From Fibrobacterota bacterium (GTDB lineage: Bacteria > Fibrobacterota > Fibrobacteria > UBA11236): a DNA stretch of 64,000 nt. This document shows positions 8,429 through 16,691 of this stretch, one piece after another. Made by a program: the position numbers and the translations under genes. The DNA lies in NCBI GenBank assembly GCA_019509785.1, contig JAEKLQ010000022.1, forward strand, positions 124,001-188,000, given 5' to 3'. Under the pieces are notes generated by a model. It was not told the origin of the DNA, did no database searches, and worked only from the letters and a program-made list of their open reading frames with translations. Positions within the stretch are counted from its first letter, which is position 1. Every line of letters starts with the position of its first letter.

Positions 8429-8737
8429 ATGGTGACGTATCTGGAACAAGGCGCGGCCCCGGCGATGGACGAGGGCGTATCCGTGGTGGCCTTTTCGGCG
8501 CAGTGGTGCCCGCCATGCAAGGTAATGGATCCCATCTACGAATCGGCGGCAACCCGATTCCCTGCGCTACGGTTCCTGAAAGCCAATCAGGAAGCCGTAC
8601 CGGATCTTTTCAACCGCTACGCCGTTCAGGCCATTCCGACCTATGTGGTATTCAAGGACGGGAAAGAGGTGCATCGCCAAGTGGGCGCGCTACCCGCCTC
8701 GCGCTTCGACGCCATGCTGGGCCGCTTCGCCGCTTAA
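8429..8737 (+). CDS. Thioredoxin
   Basis: A 102-residue thioredoxin-fold protein with active site WCPPC (in SAQWCPPCKVMDP, about residue 27) and the cis-proline segment QAIPTYVVFKDGKE. WCPPC rather than the usual WCGPC suggests an altered redox potential. No signal peptide, so cytoplasmic. The ATG at 8429 is chosen because GGAGG ends four bases upstream and overlaps the end of the XRE gene; the longer open frame upstream only reads through the XRE gene. Second gene of the XRE operon. Confidence 0.9.
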   Translation: MVTYLEQGAAPAMDEGVSVVAFSAQWCPPCKVMDPIYESAATRFPALRFLKANQEAVPDLFNRYAVQAIPTYVVFKDGKEVHRQVGALPASRFDAMLGRFAA

Positions 8738-8770
8738 GGGCGCATAGGCCGCAGCGTCGGCGGAATCAAA

Positions 8771-8789
8771 GGGCCGGCGCCGCCGGCCC
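8771..8789 (-). terminator. GC hairpin between the convergent thioredoxin and GNAT genes
   Basis: Perfect 8-bp stem GGGCCGGC/GCCGGCCC with a three-base loop. On the minus strand it is followed by TTTGATT, a weak T-tract, so it may serve the GNAT gene more than the thioredoxin operon. Confidence 0.5.
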
Positions 8790-8793
8790 CGCT

Positions 8794-9279
8794 TCAAATG
8801 CGCTTTTCCAGGCTTGCCGAAAGGGTCTCGAAACCCAATTCGTCGCAGAAGGAAAAGGCTTCATGGTTGCGGGCCAGGACTTCCATCTGAACGCTACGGG
8901 CCCGGTGGCGACGGGCCCATTCCTCCGCTTCGGACATGAGGGTCGACCCGATGCCGGAATTGCGCATGCGGCGGGCGACGATCAGGTCGTGGACCCTGAG
9001 GACCGGAGGGGTTTTCGCCGATCCGGTGGAACGGACCAGGGAGGCGTGCAGGCAGGCGACGATTTCCCCGGCGCGTTCGCAAACCAGGAGCAACCCGTTG
9101 CGATCCGAGATCCAGTCCTGGACTTGGCGGCGCGACCGCGCGGCGCGCGGGTTGCGGACGTCTCCCGGCAGAAGCCGGGCGTGATTGCGATCATTTTCCT
9201 GGAAAAGCCCTAGCAACTCCTCGGAATCGGCCTCGATCGCGGGACGAATGGCCATCGGAATTGCGCTCGCTTGGGTCAT
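8794..9279 (-). CDS. GNAT family N-acetyltransferase
   Basis: A 161-residue acetyl-CoA-dependent acyltransferase. The fold is visible as IRPAIEADSEELLGLFQEND at the start, VHDLIVARRMRNSGIGSTLM (motif A, with R/Q-x-x-G-x-G/A pyrophosphate-binding loop RNSGIG), and the closing FSFCDELGFE. The substrate is unknown. The ATG has an AGGCAA ribosome site. About 130 bases separate it from the end of the MNIO gene; a link with that locus is possible but the spacing argues against tight coupling. Confidence 0.87.
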   Translation of the reverse strand: MTQASAIPMAIRPAIEADSEELLGLFQENDRNHARLLPGDVRNPRAARSRRQVQDWISDRNGLLLVCERAGEIVACLHASLVRSTGSAKTPPVLRVHDLIVARRMRNSGIGSTLMSEAEEWARRHRARSVQMEVLARNHEAFSFCDELGFETLSASLEKRI

Positions 9280-9408
9280 GATTTGCCTCCGGTTACGGGT
9301 CCCCCGGGATCGGGGATGCCAGCAACCTACCTCGGTTCCCGCGAGGTAACAAGGTCCAATTTTCGTGGTGCCTAACGGGCCTATTGCGAACCCGTTTCCC
9401 CAACGTTG

Positions 9409-10875
9409 CTAAGGCGTGACTTCCACCACGAATTTCCCTTCGGCCAATCCCACCGGTATCTCCCCGCGGGCCACGCTTTCCAGCAAGGCGTTGGGCTCGT
9501 ACTCGAAGGGGATCTCCCGGGGAAGGCCCGAACGCAAAGCGATCAATTTGGCCTCCTCGAAATCGAGGACGTTCTTCCAATAAGGATGATCGATGGGGTG
9601 GGCGCGCATATAAGCGGCGAAGGTCTCCGTCTCTTGGATGGGGAATTGGCCGGGCATGCACGAGCGGCAATAATCCGCCAACATTTCCTCAACCCAGGCC
9701 GCGCCTTTCAGGCGCAACAAGAATTGCATGGCCAGCCCCATCAAGTCGGTGAGGTTCCCCCAGCGGAAACTGTTGGCGATCATGCGGTAGGTGGCGAGGC
9801 CGCGATCGCCGCGGAGCTTCGGGAATACCGGGCCCGCTTCCCGTTCCTGGGCGGTCCAGAGGCCGAGGGCCTTTTCCCATGCGGCAGGGGTGATGCTTTC
9901 GGCGGAATCCAAGGGGATGAGGTCGGCGCGCGAGGCAATCTCCGCTCGAGGACGCGAACCTTCGGCGCGGGCCTTATAGCGCCCGTCCCAAAGGCCGCGA
10001 AGGACTTGCAGTTGTTGCGCCAGAAGATCCATGCCGGCGCGCGGGACGAAGTAGGGTACGACTTCCAGGGTCAATGCCCGCACCTTGCGGAGCCGCGGAA
10101 GGACGCGTTCGGCCAGGGCCAAGACCTCGTCCTGCAAGGTGCCGTTATGGGCGTCCAGCCAGACGCCTTCGTCGAGACGGGCCCCGGCCAGGTGGACTTC
10201 GATCACGCGATCAAGCGGGATGGCGTCCAGGTATTCCTCCACCGGTTGGCGGCCGTTCCTTTCATTGACCCAGAGGTTGGTCAGATCCAGGAGGATGCCG
10301 CAATCCAGGCCATCGGACACCCGGGCCATGAACTCGCCGTCGGACAAGGTCCCGCAGGCGGACCGCAGGTAATTGACCTGGGTCTCCAGGGCGAACGGGG
10401 CAGGTAACCCGCGCGATACCTGCCGGATGCTCGCGACGGCGGTTTCGGCCCCCGCCGGGGTCTGCAGGGGCGGTAGCATCATGCCGGCGAAATAACGCTC
10501 GCCATTCTCCCGCTGGTGCAGAAAGCTCAAATGCTCGCTGATCCACGCCGGCTTCAGCCGAGCGCAGACTTCGTGGAAATGCCCGGTCATCCCCGGGGGC
10601 GGTAGCACCGTCCCGGCCGCTCCGCCGCCCACGCCATGGACGATTACCGGCTTGCCGCTTTGCTCCAGGAAAGCGAATGCCTCCTCCCGCATGGCGTAGG
10701 GCCGCGCGTCCCCGGCGCGATAGTCCCACCACATTTGCGGTTCGATCTCGATGATGTCGACCAGTCCCGTGCCCGGCGCGAGCAAGGGCTCGACGCCGGG
10801 CACCCACACGAGTCCCACGCCCGATGGCGCGCGTTCCGGCGAGCCGGAATGCGTTTCGGTTCCATTGCCGGCCAT
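9409..10875 (-). CDS. DUF692 / MNIO multinuclear non-haem iron oxidase with C-terminal partner-like domain
   Basis: A 488-residue protein. Residues about 20-295 are a DUF692 TIM barrel, the fold of peptide-modifying MNIO enzymes (MbnB, TglH, BufB). Likely metal ligands or conserved sites: H80 (VIVHGVGGG), H115 (ISEHLSFL), E164 (FALETQVNYL), D197/N200 (LLDLTNLWVN), H228 (EVHLAGA), D241/H243 (LDAHNGT) and E271. The remaining 190 residues are an extension with WxxxNSFRWGNLTDL-like and YCRSCMPGQFP segments. It vaguely resembles the separate partner subunits (DUF2063/MbnC-type) of such systems, here fused. The ATG at 10875 is preceded by GGAGGAGG at proper spacing. It lies 43 bases after a 49-residue one-Cys peptide gene, so the pair looks like a modification enzyme and its precursor. 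Confidence 0.85.
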   Translation of the reverse strand: MAGNGTETHSGSPERAPSGVGLVWVPGVEPLLAPGTGLVDIIEIEPQMWWDYRAGDARPYAMREEAFAFLEQSGKPVIVHGVGGGAAGTVLPPPGMTGHFHEVCARLKPAWISEHLSFLHQRENGERYFAGMMLPPLQTPAGAETAVASIRQVSRGLPAPFALETQVNYLRSACGTLSDGEFMARVSDGLDCGILLDLTNLWVNERNGRQPVEEYLDAIPLDRVIEVHLAGARLDEGVWLDAHNGTLQDEVLALAERVLPRLRKVRALTLEVVPYFVPRAGMDLLAQQLQVLRGLWDGRYKARAEGSRPRAEIASRADLIPLDSAESITPAAWEKALGLWTAQEREAGPVFPKLRGDRGLATYRMIANSFRWGNLTDLMGLAMQFLLRLKGAAWVEEMLADYCRSCMPGQFPIQETETFAAYMRAHPIDHPYWKNVLDFEEAKLIALRSGLPREIPFEYEPNALLESVARGEIPVGLAEGKFVVEVTP

Positions 10876-10918
10876 TGGTTCCTCCTCCTTCAAGCTGGGT
10901 TCCCGCGAGGCGATCCGG

Positions 10919-11068
10919 TCAGACGGATCCGCTCATGTCCTTGAAGCGTACGTCCACCGCCGAGGTGCAGGGCGCATGCCGCATGGACGCGATGATCTTG
11001 TCCGCGATGTTGTGCTTCTTATTGAGATCGAAGCCCAGGCCCGCGGGGATGGTGACTTTCTGGCTCAT
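10919..11068 (-). CDS. 49-residue peptide, candidate precursor for the MNIO enzyme
   Basis: Encoded by an ATG with a textbook ribosome site (AGGAGT six bases upstream), so small-gene status is well supported. It begins MSQKVTIPAGLGFDLNKK and has one cysteine, Cys34, in RHAPCTSAVDVRFKD near the C-terminus, with D39 and D44 after it. No signal peptide or membrane segment. Known MNIO enzymes oxidise Cys, Asn or Asp near the C-terminus of short precursors, so Cys34 is the natural target. I do not recognise the family. Alternatively it could be a small stress protein unrelated to the enzyme. Confidence 0.75.
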   Translation of the reverse strand: MSQKVTIPAGLGFDLNKKHNIADKIIASMRHAPCTSAVDVRFKDMSGSV

Positions 11069-11194
11069 GGATGTACTCCTTTGCGAGCGGCCCGGCATTG
11101 GGCCGTTCGGAGGTATAGACACCATAGCCGGAAGATCGGGTACATCGAAATTTCCGATGCCCGGGAATTTTTCCGGAAGGGAGCGGGAGGGGAA

Positions 11195-11491
11195 TCAGCC
11201 GAGGAGGCCGGCGTCGGGTTCGCGATTACGGAAACGAAGGCGCGAGGCTTCCATGAGCTTGGCCTTCTCGACTTCGCGATCACGGGGAGGCGCGGAGGTT
11301 ACCAGGGAGCGGATCAGCTCCCGGGCCGATGCGTGGATTTGATCCACGGCCAGGTCGAAGGCGGCCTGATTGGCTTGCGAGGGCCTGGCGAAACCGCTCA
11401 GCTTGCGGACGAATTGCACGGCCGAAGCGCGGATTTCCTCTTCGGTGGCCGGCGGGGCGAAATTGAACAGGGTACGGATGTTGCGGCACAT
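11195..11491 (-). CDS. DUF2277 domain-containing protein
   Basis: A 98-residue protein matching DUF2277 over its whole length: MCRNIRTLFNFAPPATEEEI at the start (family hallmark), ASAVQFVRKLSGFARPSQAN, and ARELIRSLVTSAPPRDREVE. The frame stays open upstream, but the hallmark begins at the ATG at 11491. Function unknown; members occur widely as single small genes. It ends 126 bases before the peptide gene on the same strand, so it may or may not share its transcript. It is divergent from the DUF4440 gene. Confidence 0.88.
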   Translation of the reverse strand: MCRNIRTLFNFAPPATEEEIRASAVQFVRKLSGFARPSQANQAAFDLAVDQIHASARELIRSLVTSAPPRDREVEKAKLMEASRLRFRNREPDAGLLG

Positions 11492-11579
11492 GGATCCCAA
11501 TTTACATCGACTTGGCGGGACGGGCTTGCCGCGGGGCCTTGTTGATATATTCCGCATGGCGTTAAGCGAAGGGGAAACG

Positions 11580-11954
11580 ATGGCAATCGAGAAATCCGCG
11601 ATCCTCGCGATCGAAAGCGACCTTATCGAGGCGATCAAAAAGGACGACATCTCCTTTTTAGAGGCCGCCCTGCATGATGATCTGATTTTCCTGGCTCCCA
11701 ATGGGCAACTCATTACCAAGCAGATGGATTTGGACTCCCATAGAAGAGGCGACATGACCGTCGATCATCTGATCCCCTCCATCGAGGAGGTAAGGATATC
11801 GGGCGACGTCGCTACGGTAGTCGTGGTCTATGAAACGAAAGGAACCATGTTAGGGAATCCCATCCAAGGCAGGTTCCGCTATCTCCGGGTTTGGAAAGAG
11901 TTCGCGGATGGTTTGAAAGTGGTCGCCGGGGGCTGTTTCATGCTAGGCCAGTAA
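11580..11954 (+). CDS. DUF4440 / SnoaL-like (NTF2 fold) protein
   Basis: A 124-residue NTF2-fold protein: IESDLIEAIKKDDISFLEAA, LHDDLIFLAPNGQLITK, then beta-strands ISGDVATVVVVYETKG and FRYLRVWKEFADGLKVVAGG, the usual DUF4440 arrangement. Start: the ATG at 11580 has AGGGG eight bases upstream. An in-frame ATG at 11556 lacks that but sits just behind a TTGATATATT promoter-like motif and could be a leaderless start. Small cytoplasmic protein, substrate unknown. Confidence 0.82.
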   Translation: MAIEKSAILAIESDLIEAIKKDDISFLEAALHDDLIFLAPNGQLITKQMDLDSHRRGDMTVDHLIPSIEEVRISGDVATVVVVYETKGTMLGNPIQGRFRYLRVWKEFADGLKVVAGGCFMLGQ

Positions 11955-11981
11955 GGCCAAGCTTGAATCGGAAGGAAGCAT

Positions 11982-12809
11982 TTACGCGTTTGCGGAGTCG
12001 CGGCCGAAGCGGTAGAACGCAGCGTTGATCCACAAGAAGGCCCCGTAAGCGATGGTTCCGATCGCCACCGCGGCGAAGGCCTTGTGGTTCAGGCTGCCCA
12101 GGAAATCGAAGGCGCTATCGGTGTCCCGCACTTTCGACGGGTCGGAAGCCCATGCCGCCTTGGCCAGGCATCCGCCCAGCACCCAAAGGATGACGCCGCG
12201 GGCCGCGAATCCCGCCCATGCGAGGGCGTCCACGCAAGGGCGGACGGGGGCCGCCAGGCGATCCATGCGGATGCGGATCCGATGATTGCCTGCGGCGATG
12301 TAAACGAATTGGTAAAAGCCGACCAGCACGATGACGACACCGAACGCGCCCACCAGCCAACGGCCGTCGTGCCATTGGAATACGCGCGCGACGAGATCGC
12401 GTTGGCTTTGCTCGCCATGGCCTCCGCGGCCGGCCAGCACCTTGAGGGCGGAAACAGCGATGAGCCCATAGGTAAACGCCCCCACCACGGTCGTGGAGCG
12501 ATCGATGAGGCCGGCCGGGCCGGCGTCGAGGCCGTAAGGATCGCGCGCGGCTTCGTACAACCGCCATGCCATGTAGCCGAACACGCCAAGGCAGATGGCG
12601 ATGACCAAGGCCGTGCCGGCCGGGAATTCCCGCAGGCGTTGCAGGATGCGCTCTTCGTCCGCGGCGGGCCGGGCCAGCCGCAGTAACGCCAACTGGGCCC
12701 ACGTTCCGATCAAGGCATACACGGCGCCGATGGAAACGCATCCGGCGCGGGCGCAGAAACGCAATACCGGACCGGCCCGATCGGCCGCGGGATCGCGCGC
12801 GTTGGCCAT
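11982..12809 (-). CDS. DUF1206 integral membrane protein
   Basis: A 275-residue membrane protein with six predicted transmembrane segments arranged as three two-helix DUF1206 repeats. Each repeat begins with an ARxGxxxxGxVY-like motif (CARAGCVSIGAVYALIG, STTVVGAFTYGLIAVSALKV, AGFAARGVILWVLGG) and ends with GxxxFxxYxxWRxYEA-like sequence (VFGYMAWRLYEAARDP, VLVGFYQFVYIAAGN, YGAFLWINAAFYRF). Function unknown; family widespread in Bacteroidota, Actinobacteria and others. Confidence 0.85.
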   Translation of the reverse strand: MANARDPAADRAGPVLRFCARAGCVSIGAVYALIGTWAQLALLRLARPAADEERILQRLREFPAGTALVIAICLGVFGYMAWRLYEAARDPYGLDAGPAGLIDRSTTVVGAFTYGLIAVSALKVLAGRGGHGEQSQRDLVARVFQWHDGRWLVGAFGVVIVLVGFYQFVYIAAGNHRIRIRMDRLAAPVRPCVDALAWAGFAARGVILWVLGGCLAKAAWASDPSKVRDTDSAFDFLGSLNHKAFAAVAIGTIAYGAFLWINAAFYRFGRDSANA

Positions 12810-12905
12810 GACTCAAGATAAAGATAGGGCGGGCGGCGGGGAAGAGGCTAGCGCCGGGTATATCTGGCCCGCATCGACGGGCAAGGAAACGTTCGGGAAG
12901 AACCC

Positions 12906-13676
12906 TCAGTGGGCGCGGGAGGCGGGACGCTGTCGGAAGATCAGGATGCAAGCGGCCATGGCGGCCACGAGGACGAGCGAGGCGGAATACCGGCTCAAGT
13001 CCAATCCGCCTTTGGCCAGAGGCTTGTCGAGGAAATCCCCGACCACGGCTCCCAAGGGTCGCGTGAGCACGAAGGCGATCCAGAACAGGACCGTCCGGGA
13101 GAACCCGGTGAAGGCATAGGCGGCGGCGACCAGGGCCAGGGCGCCGCCAAAGAGGAAAGCGCTTCCCGCATAACCGAGGCCCGCGCTATCCGCGGTCCAA
13201 TCCCCCAGGGCCGTGCCTAAGGTTTGCGAAAAAAGGATGGTGATCCAATAGAACGCTTCGGATTTAGGCCCGGAAACCGAGGCGATGGAGACCGAACCCA
13301 GGCTGAAGCGCCAGGTCGCCAGGGACGCGAGCAACAGCGCCAGCAGAAGCGTAGATCCCCCGGCGTATCCGATTCCCAGGGATCGATCGGCATAGTCGGC
13401 GAGGGTGGTGCCCACCGTGGTGGTGGCGATGATGGTGAGCCAGTACAGCCAAGGATGGAAGCGGCGGGCGGCGATTTGACCCGCGACGGCGATCACGAAT
13501 ACGACCGCGAAGATGGCCGTACCCGCCAGGTAACCCAGATTCATGGTCATGGTCACCGCGTCGCCGCCGGTTTCGCCCAGGGTGGTCGCGAGGATCTTCA
13601 GGGTCCAGAAGAGCAGGGTGGCTTCGGGGACCTTGGCGGAATGGTCCGCGTCTTCGGATGATCGGGTCGGGGGCAT
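12906..13676 (-). CDS. COG4705-type membrane protein with repeated TLGxxxGD motifs
   Basis: A 256-residue membrane protein with about eight hydrophobic segments. Four copies of a polar motif recur inside or between helices: TTLGETGGDAV, TTVGTTLADY, QTLGTALGDWTAD and RPLGAVVGDFLDKP. This internal repetition and the preceding FWxxxxxxx(T/S)Q pattern are typical of COG4705 (membrane-anchored proteins of unknown function, often beside two-component regulators). The acidic residues within the repeats suggest ion binding or transport, which is inference. Confidence 0.8.
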   Translation of the reverse strand: MPPTRSSEDADHSAKVPEATLLFWTLKILATTLGETGGDAVTMTMNLGYLAGTAIFAVVFVIAVAGQIAARRFHPWLYWLTIIATTTVGTTLADYADRSLGIGYAGGSTLLLALLLASLATWRFSLGSVSIASVSGPKSEAFYWITILFSQTLGTALGDWTADSAGLGYAGSAFLFGGALALVAAAYAFTGFSRTVLFWIAFVLTRPLGAVVGDFLDKPLAKGGLDLSRYSASLVLVAAMAACILIFRQRPASRAH

Positions 13677-13689
13677 GGGGTCAAGGTAA

Positions 13690-15396
13690 CTATTCGGCCG
13701 GGCCCATCAATATGCGCGGGAGAGATGCCTTGGGACCGCGGGCCGGAAGCCCCAGGGCATCGAACCAGGGCCCGAGGGGCGATGGACGCAGGCGCGGGAC
13801 GAAACGGGAGGCCGGGCGCCGTAAGGAAAGCGTCCCCGCACCGATGTCGCCCACGCCGGTCCGGAGCGCATTGCCTCGCGCCATGGGCCAATCCGGCCGG
13901 GCATCGCCGGCGCTCGCGACCGTCCAGATCTGCACTCCTCCCAACCCGCCGCCTACCACGTCCTTCAGGCTGATCAGGATGTCGAGCTTATCATCGCCGT
14001 CCACGTCCGCGAGGGCGGGGGAAGCCATGGCCCCGCGCTTGTCCAAGGTGACCGTGCGTTGCAGGCGCCCCTGGTTATCCAGGATGATCAGATGCGATAC
14101 GCCTTGATCCACGCTATAGGTGGTGAGGACGACTTCCGCAACGCCGTCCCCGTTGAGATCCCCGATGACGGGCTCCGATGCCATGATCCAGGGTTCGCCT
14201 TGCACGTCGTACGTATAGGTCCAGAGCAGCGTTCCGTCCGGAGAGAAGGCGCGGAGATGCCCGTCGTTGCTTGCCGCCACGATTTCGGGGCGCGCGTCCC
14301 CGGCGAGGTTCCCGATGGCCGGCGCCGGCGCCGTCTCCACGACATTGTTGTAATAACCCGTAAAGATGGGCGCATCCGAACACAATGGCTTTTCGAAGCC
14401 TTTGGCCCGGGTCATATCGACGTGCAGAGCCCAGAGGCAATTGCCCAGGGCCGCCGTATCCCCGGCTTTGCGGTGGGAGGAGTAAAGGATGACTTCGGGC
14501 TTGCCATCGCCATCGAGGTCGGCGAAGGAGGGCGGGGAATAGGTGAATTCGTCGCGATCGTTCCCGTCAGCGCCCCAGCCCTGCTGGGCCAGCTTTAAGT
14601 CGTGGAACATGGGGACGCTGGAGGCCCAGGGCCCCGCGAACCCGTTCTCCGCCGGCGCCGGTTTCCCGTCCGCTTCCATGATCCCGAGGTAAGATGCGTC
14701 ATAAGTGGACACGACTTCGGGCTTTCCATCGCCGTCCAGATCCGCGATGCCGAGATTCTGGTTATAGCCGCCGTATTGATTGCACTGGTCGCAATCCTTG
14801 GCTTGGGGCCAACCGGGAAGGGCGCTGCCATCGAGCTTCCAGGCCATGGTCGCAGGTCCCGCGCCCGATTTCACGGCCACGATTTCGAGGGTGTCGTCGC
14901 CATCGAGATCGGCAGCGGCCAGGGAGCGGATTTCACTGGCCGGGCCCGGGAAGGTTTGCGGCCATCCGGGGAGGACCCGGCCCGCCTCATCGTATACCGC
15001 CACCTTGTTGTCGTAAGCCACGGCGATGCGGCCCTTGCCCTTGGGCGCGAAAGCCCCAACCACGGGTCCCGCGTACTGGCGCGCGGACCCGTGCACTTCC
15101 TCCTGGACGCCGTTCTGTCCCACGGCTGCGCGCCAGGCGATTTCGCCCTTGGCGTTCCACACGTAGAGCACGCTATGGCGCGCGGCGATGATCTCCATCG
15201 CGCCGTCGCCGTCGAGATCATAGGCCACCGGCGAGCCGAACCAGCTTTCGTCCCAACTGGCGGGAAGGGTGGTTTTCAAGACGGGAAGGGATACGGCTTC
15301 GGCCTGGGCGGCTTCCGGAAGGACAAGGGGCGATGCCAAGGCGCAAACCACGGACAAGACCGCCGGCGCCGTCAGATGCGGAAAGGTTGGGCGCAT
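13690..15396 (-). CDS. Secreted FG-GAP/VCBS-repeat protein
   Basis: A 568-residue exported protein: signal peptide with cleavage near AAQAEA (about 32), then an integrin-like beta-propeller. Ca2+-binding repeats of the form DLDGDG recur at least seven times (AYDLDGDGAMEI, AADLDGDDTLEI, IADLDGDGKPEV, FADLDGDGKPEV, IGDLNGDGVAEV, LADVDGDDKLDI and a weaker one around GNLAGDARPEI). CDQC and other Cys may form disulfides. Such propellers bind polysaccharide or protein on cell surfaces. The C-terminal 60 residues are Pro/Arg-rich without a recognisable sorting tail. Confidence 0.85.
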   Translation of the reverse strand: MRPTFPHLTAPAVLSVVCALASPLVLPEAAQAEAVSLPVLKTTLPASWDESWFGSPVAYDLDGDGAMEIIAARHSVLYVWNAKGEIAWRAAVGQNGVQEEVHGSARQYAGPVVGAFAPKGKGRIAVAYDNKVAVYDEAGRVLPGWPQTFPGPASEIRSLAAADLDGDDTLEIVAVKSGAGPATMAWKLDGSALPGWPQAKDCDQCNQYGGYNQNLGIADLDGDGKPEVVSTYDASYLGIMEADGKPAPAENGFAGPWASSVPMFHDLKLAQQGWGADGNDRDEFTYSPPSFADLDGDGKPEVILYSSHRKAGDTAALGNCLWALHVDMTRAKGFEKPLCSDAPIFTGYYNNVVETAPAPAIGNLAGDARPEIVAASNDGHLRAFSPDGTLLWTYTYDVQGEPWIMASEPVIGDLNGDGVAEVVLTTYSVDQGVSHLIILDNQGRLQRTVTLDKRGAMASPALADVDGDDKLDILISLKDVVGGGLGGVQIWTVASAGDARPDWPMARGNALRTGVGDIGAGTLSLRRPASRFVPRLRPSPLGPWFDALGLPARGPKASLPRILMGPAE

Positions 15397-15437
15397 AGTC
15401 CGAAATTAGGGTCCTATCCGGAAGAGGGAAAGGATTT

Positions 15438-16658
15438 TCAATCCACCTGCACCGTGAACCACGGGATCCCCAGGGCCCCGTTCCGCAGCCATACGCTTAC
15501 GCTGTCCCCTCGTTGGGCCTGAGCATACGCGCTCTCGCTTACGGTGACATCTTTGGGAACGCTGCGGGGGCCCCATGGGGAAAGCTTCAGGTAGTAGGTA
15601 GTGGTTTTCCCATGGGAGGCCCACTTTTCCTCGACTTCGGCGCGGTACTTTTTCGCCCGTGCATGATCTTCCAGGCAATTATACGAGATGGTCGCGCCAT
15701 AGCCGTAAGCGGCGGCCAGGATAATGGGAAAAAGCGCGTTGCGGGGCTTGCGCCGAATCTCCGGGAAGCGGAGGAGCAGGGAGGCGAAAAGCAATCCGGA
15801 GACGATCGTGAAAGGCGTCCAGAACCGATCCCAGGCCAAGATGTCCCGGTCGATAAAGGCCCTTAAGGCAAGGCCTATGGCGGCCAGGGTGACGACAGGG
15901 GACAGGATGGGATAGGCGCCTTTGGGAGGTCCGTTGAATCGGACCAGGTCGGGGAACATTGATGCCGTGGCGAAGGCGGCGAAAGGCAGGCTGATGAGGA
16001 TCCAAATGACGACTTCATAAGGCGATGGATAGAAGAAGGCCCACAGCAAGGCGACGGTGCCGGCGCCGTTCACCAGCCTCGTGAGGCGCATGGCGAAACG
16101 GTATTTTCGCCCGCGCGTCTCCGCGTCGCCGCCCAGCGATTCGTCCGCCAGGATCTTCCGCAGATCGGCTTCCCTTTCCTCCGCGTCCAAGTCCCGGAAG
16201 TTCCCGCGGGCCCAGGCCTGGAATTCCTTGCTGCGGGGCATCATCAGGTTGATCTTGATCTTCTTGCCGCCCGGATCTTTCGGGAGGAAGACCAGGGTGC
16301 GGGAGTTTTTCGTCTGGATGGTGCGGATGCCCGCGATCGCTTCGAGCCGCATCTCGCGGGAACCGAATGCGCCTTTCCGTACCAACCGATCGGAACATAC
16401 TTCGATGCGGTATCGAAAGGTGGAAACCAAGCCGGCGGATACGAGCAGAGCGACGGCCAGGCAGCTCACGCATATGATGGCGCGCTGGGTCCAGCTATGG
16501 AAATCCCCGCCGACGAGGCCATATACCGCGAAGCCGAGCGCGCCAAGGGCCAGGAGAGCGAGGATGGTTCCCAAGCCCATCCGGTAGGCTTTCGAGGTCC
16601 CGTACACCTCCGGCGTCCGGATGGCTAGGTCCTTGGTCGATGCATCATTTGCGGCCAT
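15438..16658 (-). CDS. Membrane protein with PH-like domain and DUF3592-like tail
   Basis: A 406-residue multi-pass protein. Two N-terminal helices (about 28-75) precede a soluble PH-like stretch (YRIEVCSDRLVRKGAFGSREM to about residue 130), then four or five further helices (195-330), and a final globular domain of about 80 residues with YYLKLSPWGP and DSVSVWLRNGALGIPWF. The arrangement resembles bacterial-PH/DUF3592 membrane proteins of unknown role. AAAGGAA ribosome site before the ATG. I do not assign a function. Confidence 0.7.
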   Translation of the reverse strand: MAANDASTKDLAIRTPEVYGTSKAYRMGLGTILALLALGALGFAVYGLVGGDFHSWTQRAIICVSCLAVALLVSAGLVSTFRYRIEVCSDRLVRKGAFGSREMRLEAIAGIRTIQTKNSRTLVFLPKDPGGKKIKINLMMPRSKEFQAWARGNFRDLDAEEREADLRKILADESLGGDAETRGRKYRFAMRLTRLVNGAGTVALLWAFFYPSPYEVVIWILISLPFAAFATASMFPDLVRFNGPPKGAYPILSPVVTLAAIGLALRAFIDRDILAWDRFWTPFTIVSGLLFASLLLRFPEIRRKPRNALFPIILAAAYGYGATISYNCLEDHARAKKYRAEVEEKWASHGKTTTYYLKLSPWGPRSVPKDVTVSESAYAQAQRGDSVSVWLRNGALGIPWFTVQVD

Positions 16659-16691
16659 GGGGTTTCCTTTCTGATCCTGCCAAAAGGCGAT

